Positions 63,404 to 64,000 of a DNA stretch of 64,000 bases are shown in pieces; the stretch's first letter is position 1; the number at the start of each line of letters is the position of its first letter. Source of the DNA: Rhizobium sp. RCAM05350 (lineage in GTDB: Bacteria > Pseudomonadota > Alphaproteobacteria > Rhizobiales > Rhizobiaceae); assembly GCA_024426085.1 (NCBI GenBank), contig CP087974.1:4444001-4508000 (forward strand), given 5' to 3'. A program made the translations under genes and the position numbers. The notes beneath the pieces were generated by a model. It made no database searches, was not told the DNA's origin, and worked only from the letters and a program-made list of their open reading frames with translations.

Positions 63404-64000
63404 TCAGACTTCGTCCTTGCCCGACAGTAGGATGCAGATCAGCGTGATGACGGCGGCTGCGCTGAGATAGTAGCCGACATAGGCCATGCCGTAGTTCACC
63501 TGCAGCCAAGTCGCGGCATAAGGCGCAAGCGAGGCTCCGAAAATGCCGGCGAGGTTGAAAGTGATCGACGAGCCAGTGTAGCGCACATTGGTCGGGAAGG
63601 GGGCTGCGAGCGCCGTGCCGATCAGGCCGTAGGTCATGCCCATCAGGCCCATTGCAATGATCGCAAAGACGAAGATGGCGCCTTCGCCCGATGTCATCAG
63701 CCCGTTCAGGAAGAACGAGAAGATACCGATCAGGACGGTCGTTGCGATCAGCACCTCGCGTCGGCCGAAACGTTCGGCGAGCTTGCCGGCGATCGGGATG
63801 AAGATGCCGAACATGATCGAGCCGACGATCTGGATTTCCAGCGCATCGAGGAACGGGATTTTCAGGACCTTGACGTTGTAGGACAAGAGATAAGCCGAGC
63901 CGATGTAGAACAGGACGAAGGTCGCTAGCGCCACGAAGGTGCCAAGCAAGAGGCTGCGCTTGTGGTTGTGGAACAGTTCCATTACCGGAACTTCGACGCG
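63404..64000 (-). CDS. MFS transporter, metabolite:H+ symporter type, C-terminal part (runs off window)
   Basis: The last 198 codons; the frame stays open to the window edge. It has five to six membrane segments: FVALATFVLFYIGSAYLLSY, IVGSIMFGIFIPIAGKLAER, VLIGIFSFFLNGLMTS, FVFAIIAMGLMGMTYGLIGT, FPTNVRYTGSSITFNLAGIF and YYLSAAAVITLICILL. The FGRRE after the loop and the PTNVRYTGSS motif are typical of the metabolite:H+ symporter (ShiA/ProP-like) group. It occupies the place where ddl-ftsQ often continue the dcw cluster, on the opposite strand. Substrate unknown. Confidence 0.85.
   Translation of the reverse strand, partial: RVEVPVMELFHNHKRSLLLGTFVALATFVLFYIGSAYLLSYNVKVLKIPFLDALEIQIVGSIMFGIFIPIAGKLAERFGRREVLIATTVLIGIFSFFLNGLMTSGEGAIFVFAIIAMGLMGMTYGLIGTALAAPFPTNVRYTGSSITFNLAGIFGASLAPYAATWLQVNYGMAYVGYYLSAAAVITLICILLSGKDEV

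Overview
This window looks like a chromosomal segment of an alphaproteobacterium of the Rhizobiaceae (Rhizobium/Agrobacterium/Ensifer type). The evidence is high-GC coding sequence, polyamine-type ABC transporters, a lone RibH2 behind an FMN riboswitch, the betaine-lipid pair btaA-btaB, VirC1/ParA-like ATPases, a PPi-type phosphofructokinase, and a dcw cluster with rhizobial gene lengths (MraY 365, MurB 324, MurC 470 residues). No IS element, prophage, CRISPR array, tRNA or rRNA gene was seen. The only stable RNA gene is rnpB.

Layout. 1-7,255: two ABC transporters of the spermidine/putrescine family, with a LuxR-type regulator (1650-2452) and riboswitch-controlled ribH2 between them. 7,510-15,181: an RpiR-type regulator diverges from an operon encoding an N-formylglutamate amidohydrolase-like protein, an APC permease, a glutamine-synthetase-like ligase, an aldehyde dehydrogenase and an iron-type alcohol dehydrogenase. 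This gene set suggests amine or amino-alcohol catabolism through glutamylated intermediates. 15,489-18,544: two tandem orphan ParA-like ATPases and a PuuB/DadA-like FAD oxidoreductase. 18,891-26,340: L,D-transpeptidase, DUF4432 and DUF442 proteins, a TPP enzyme/EamA exporter/hydrolase operon and an RNase T2. 26,433-31,697: ettA, a SAM-domain ArsR regulator with metF, a 25-residue membrane peptide and an EamA exporter. 31,789-37,439: CPA2 antiporter, MltB and GH25 wall hydrolases, btaA-btaB. 37,585-47,169: GGDEF/EAL protein, serine hydrolase, lytic transglycosylases, LysE exporter, PFK, EamA exporter, djlA and an amidase. 47,281-48,934: FAD oxidoreductase and rnpB. 49,358-63,324: mraZ-rsmH-ftsL-ftsI-murE-murF-mraY-murD-ftsW-murG-murC-murB. 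An MFS transporter on the other strand follows and runs off the window.

Reading frames. About two thirds of the protein genes, including single-copy essential ones (ftsI, murE, murF, mraY, murD, ftsW, murC, murB), are broken by one or more single-base frame changes. In every case the downstream frame carries the rest of the same protein. Most breaks are one surplus base, often a T between C and G. I treat these as consensus sequence errors, annotate each gene over its full span as CDS and give the approximate break positions.

Cell-wall biology recurs throughout: dcw cluster, L,D-transpeptidase, two SLT-type and one MltB-type transglycosylase, GH25 muramidase and amidase. The most interesting regulatory structures are mutually exclusive hairpins that mask the LysE exporter ribosome binding site (42364-42439), paired palindromes between the LuxR gene and its divergent ABC gene (1548-1604), a 22-bp palindrome at the SAM-regulator start (28235-28256), the FMN riboswitch (3057-3226), and a 12-bp inverted repeat at the FAD oxidoreductase start (18556-18595).
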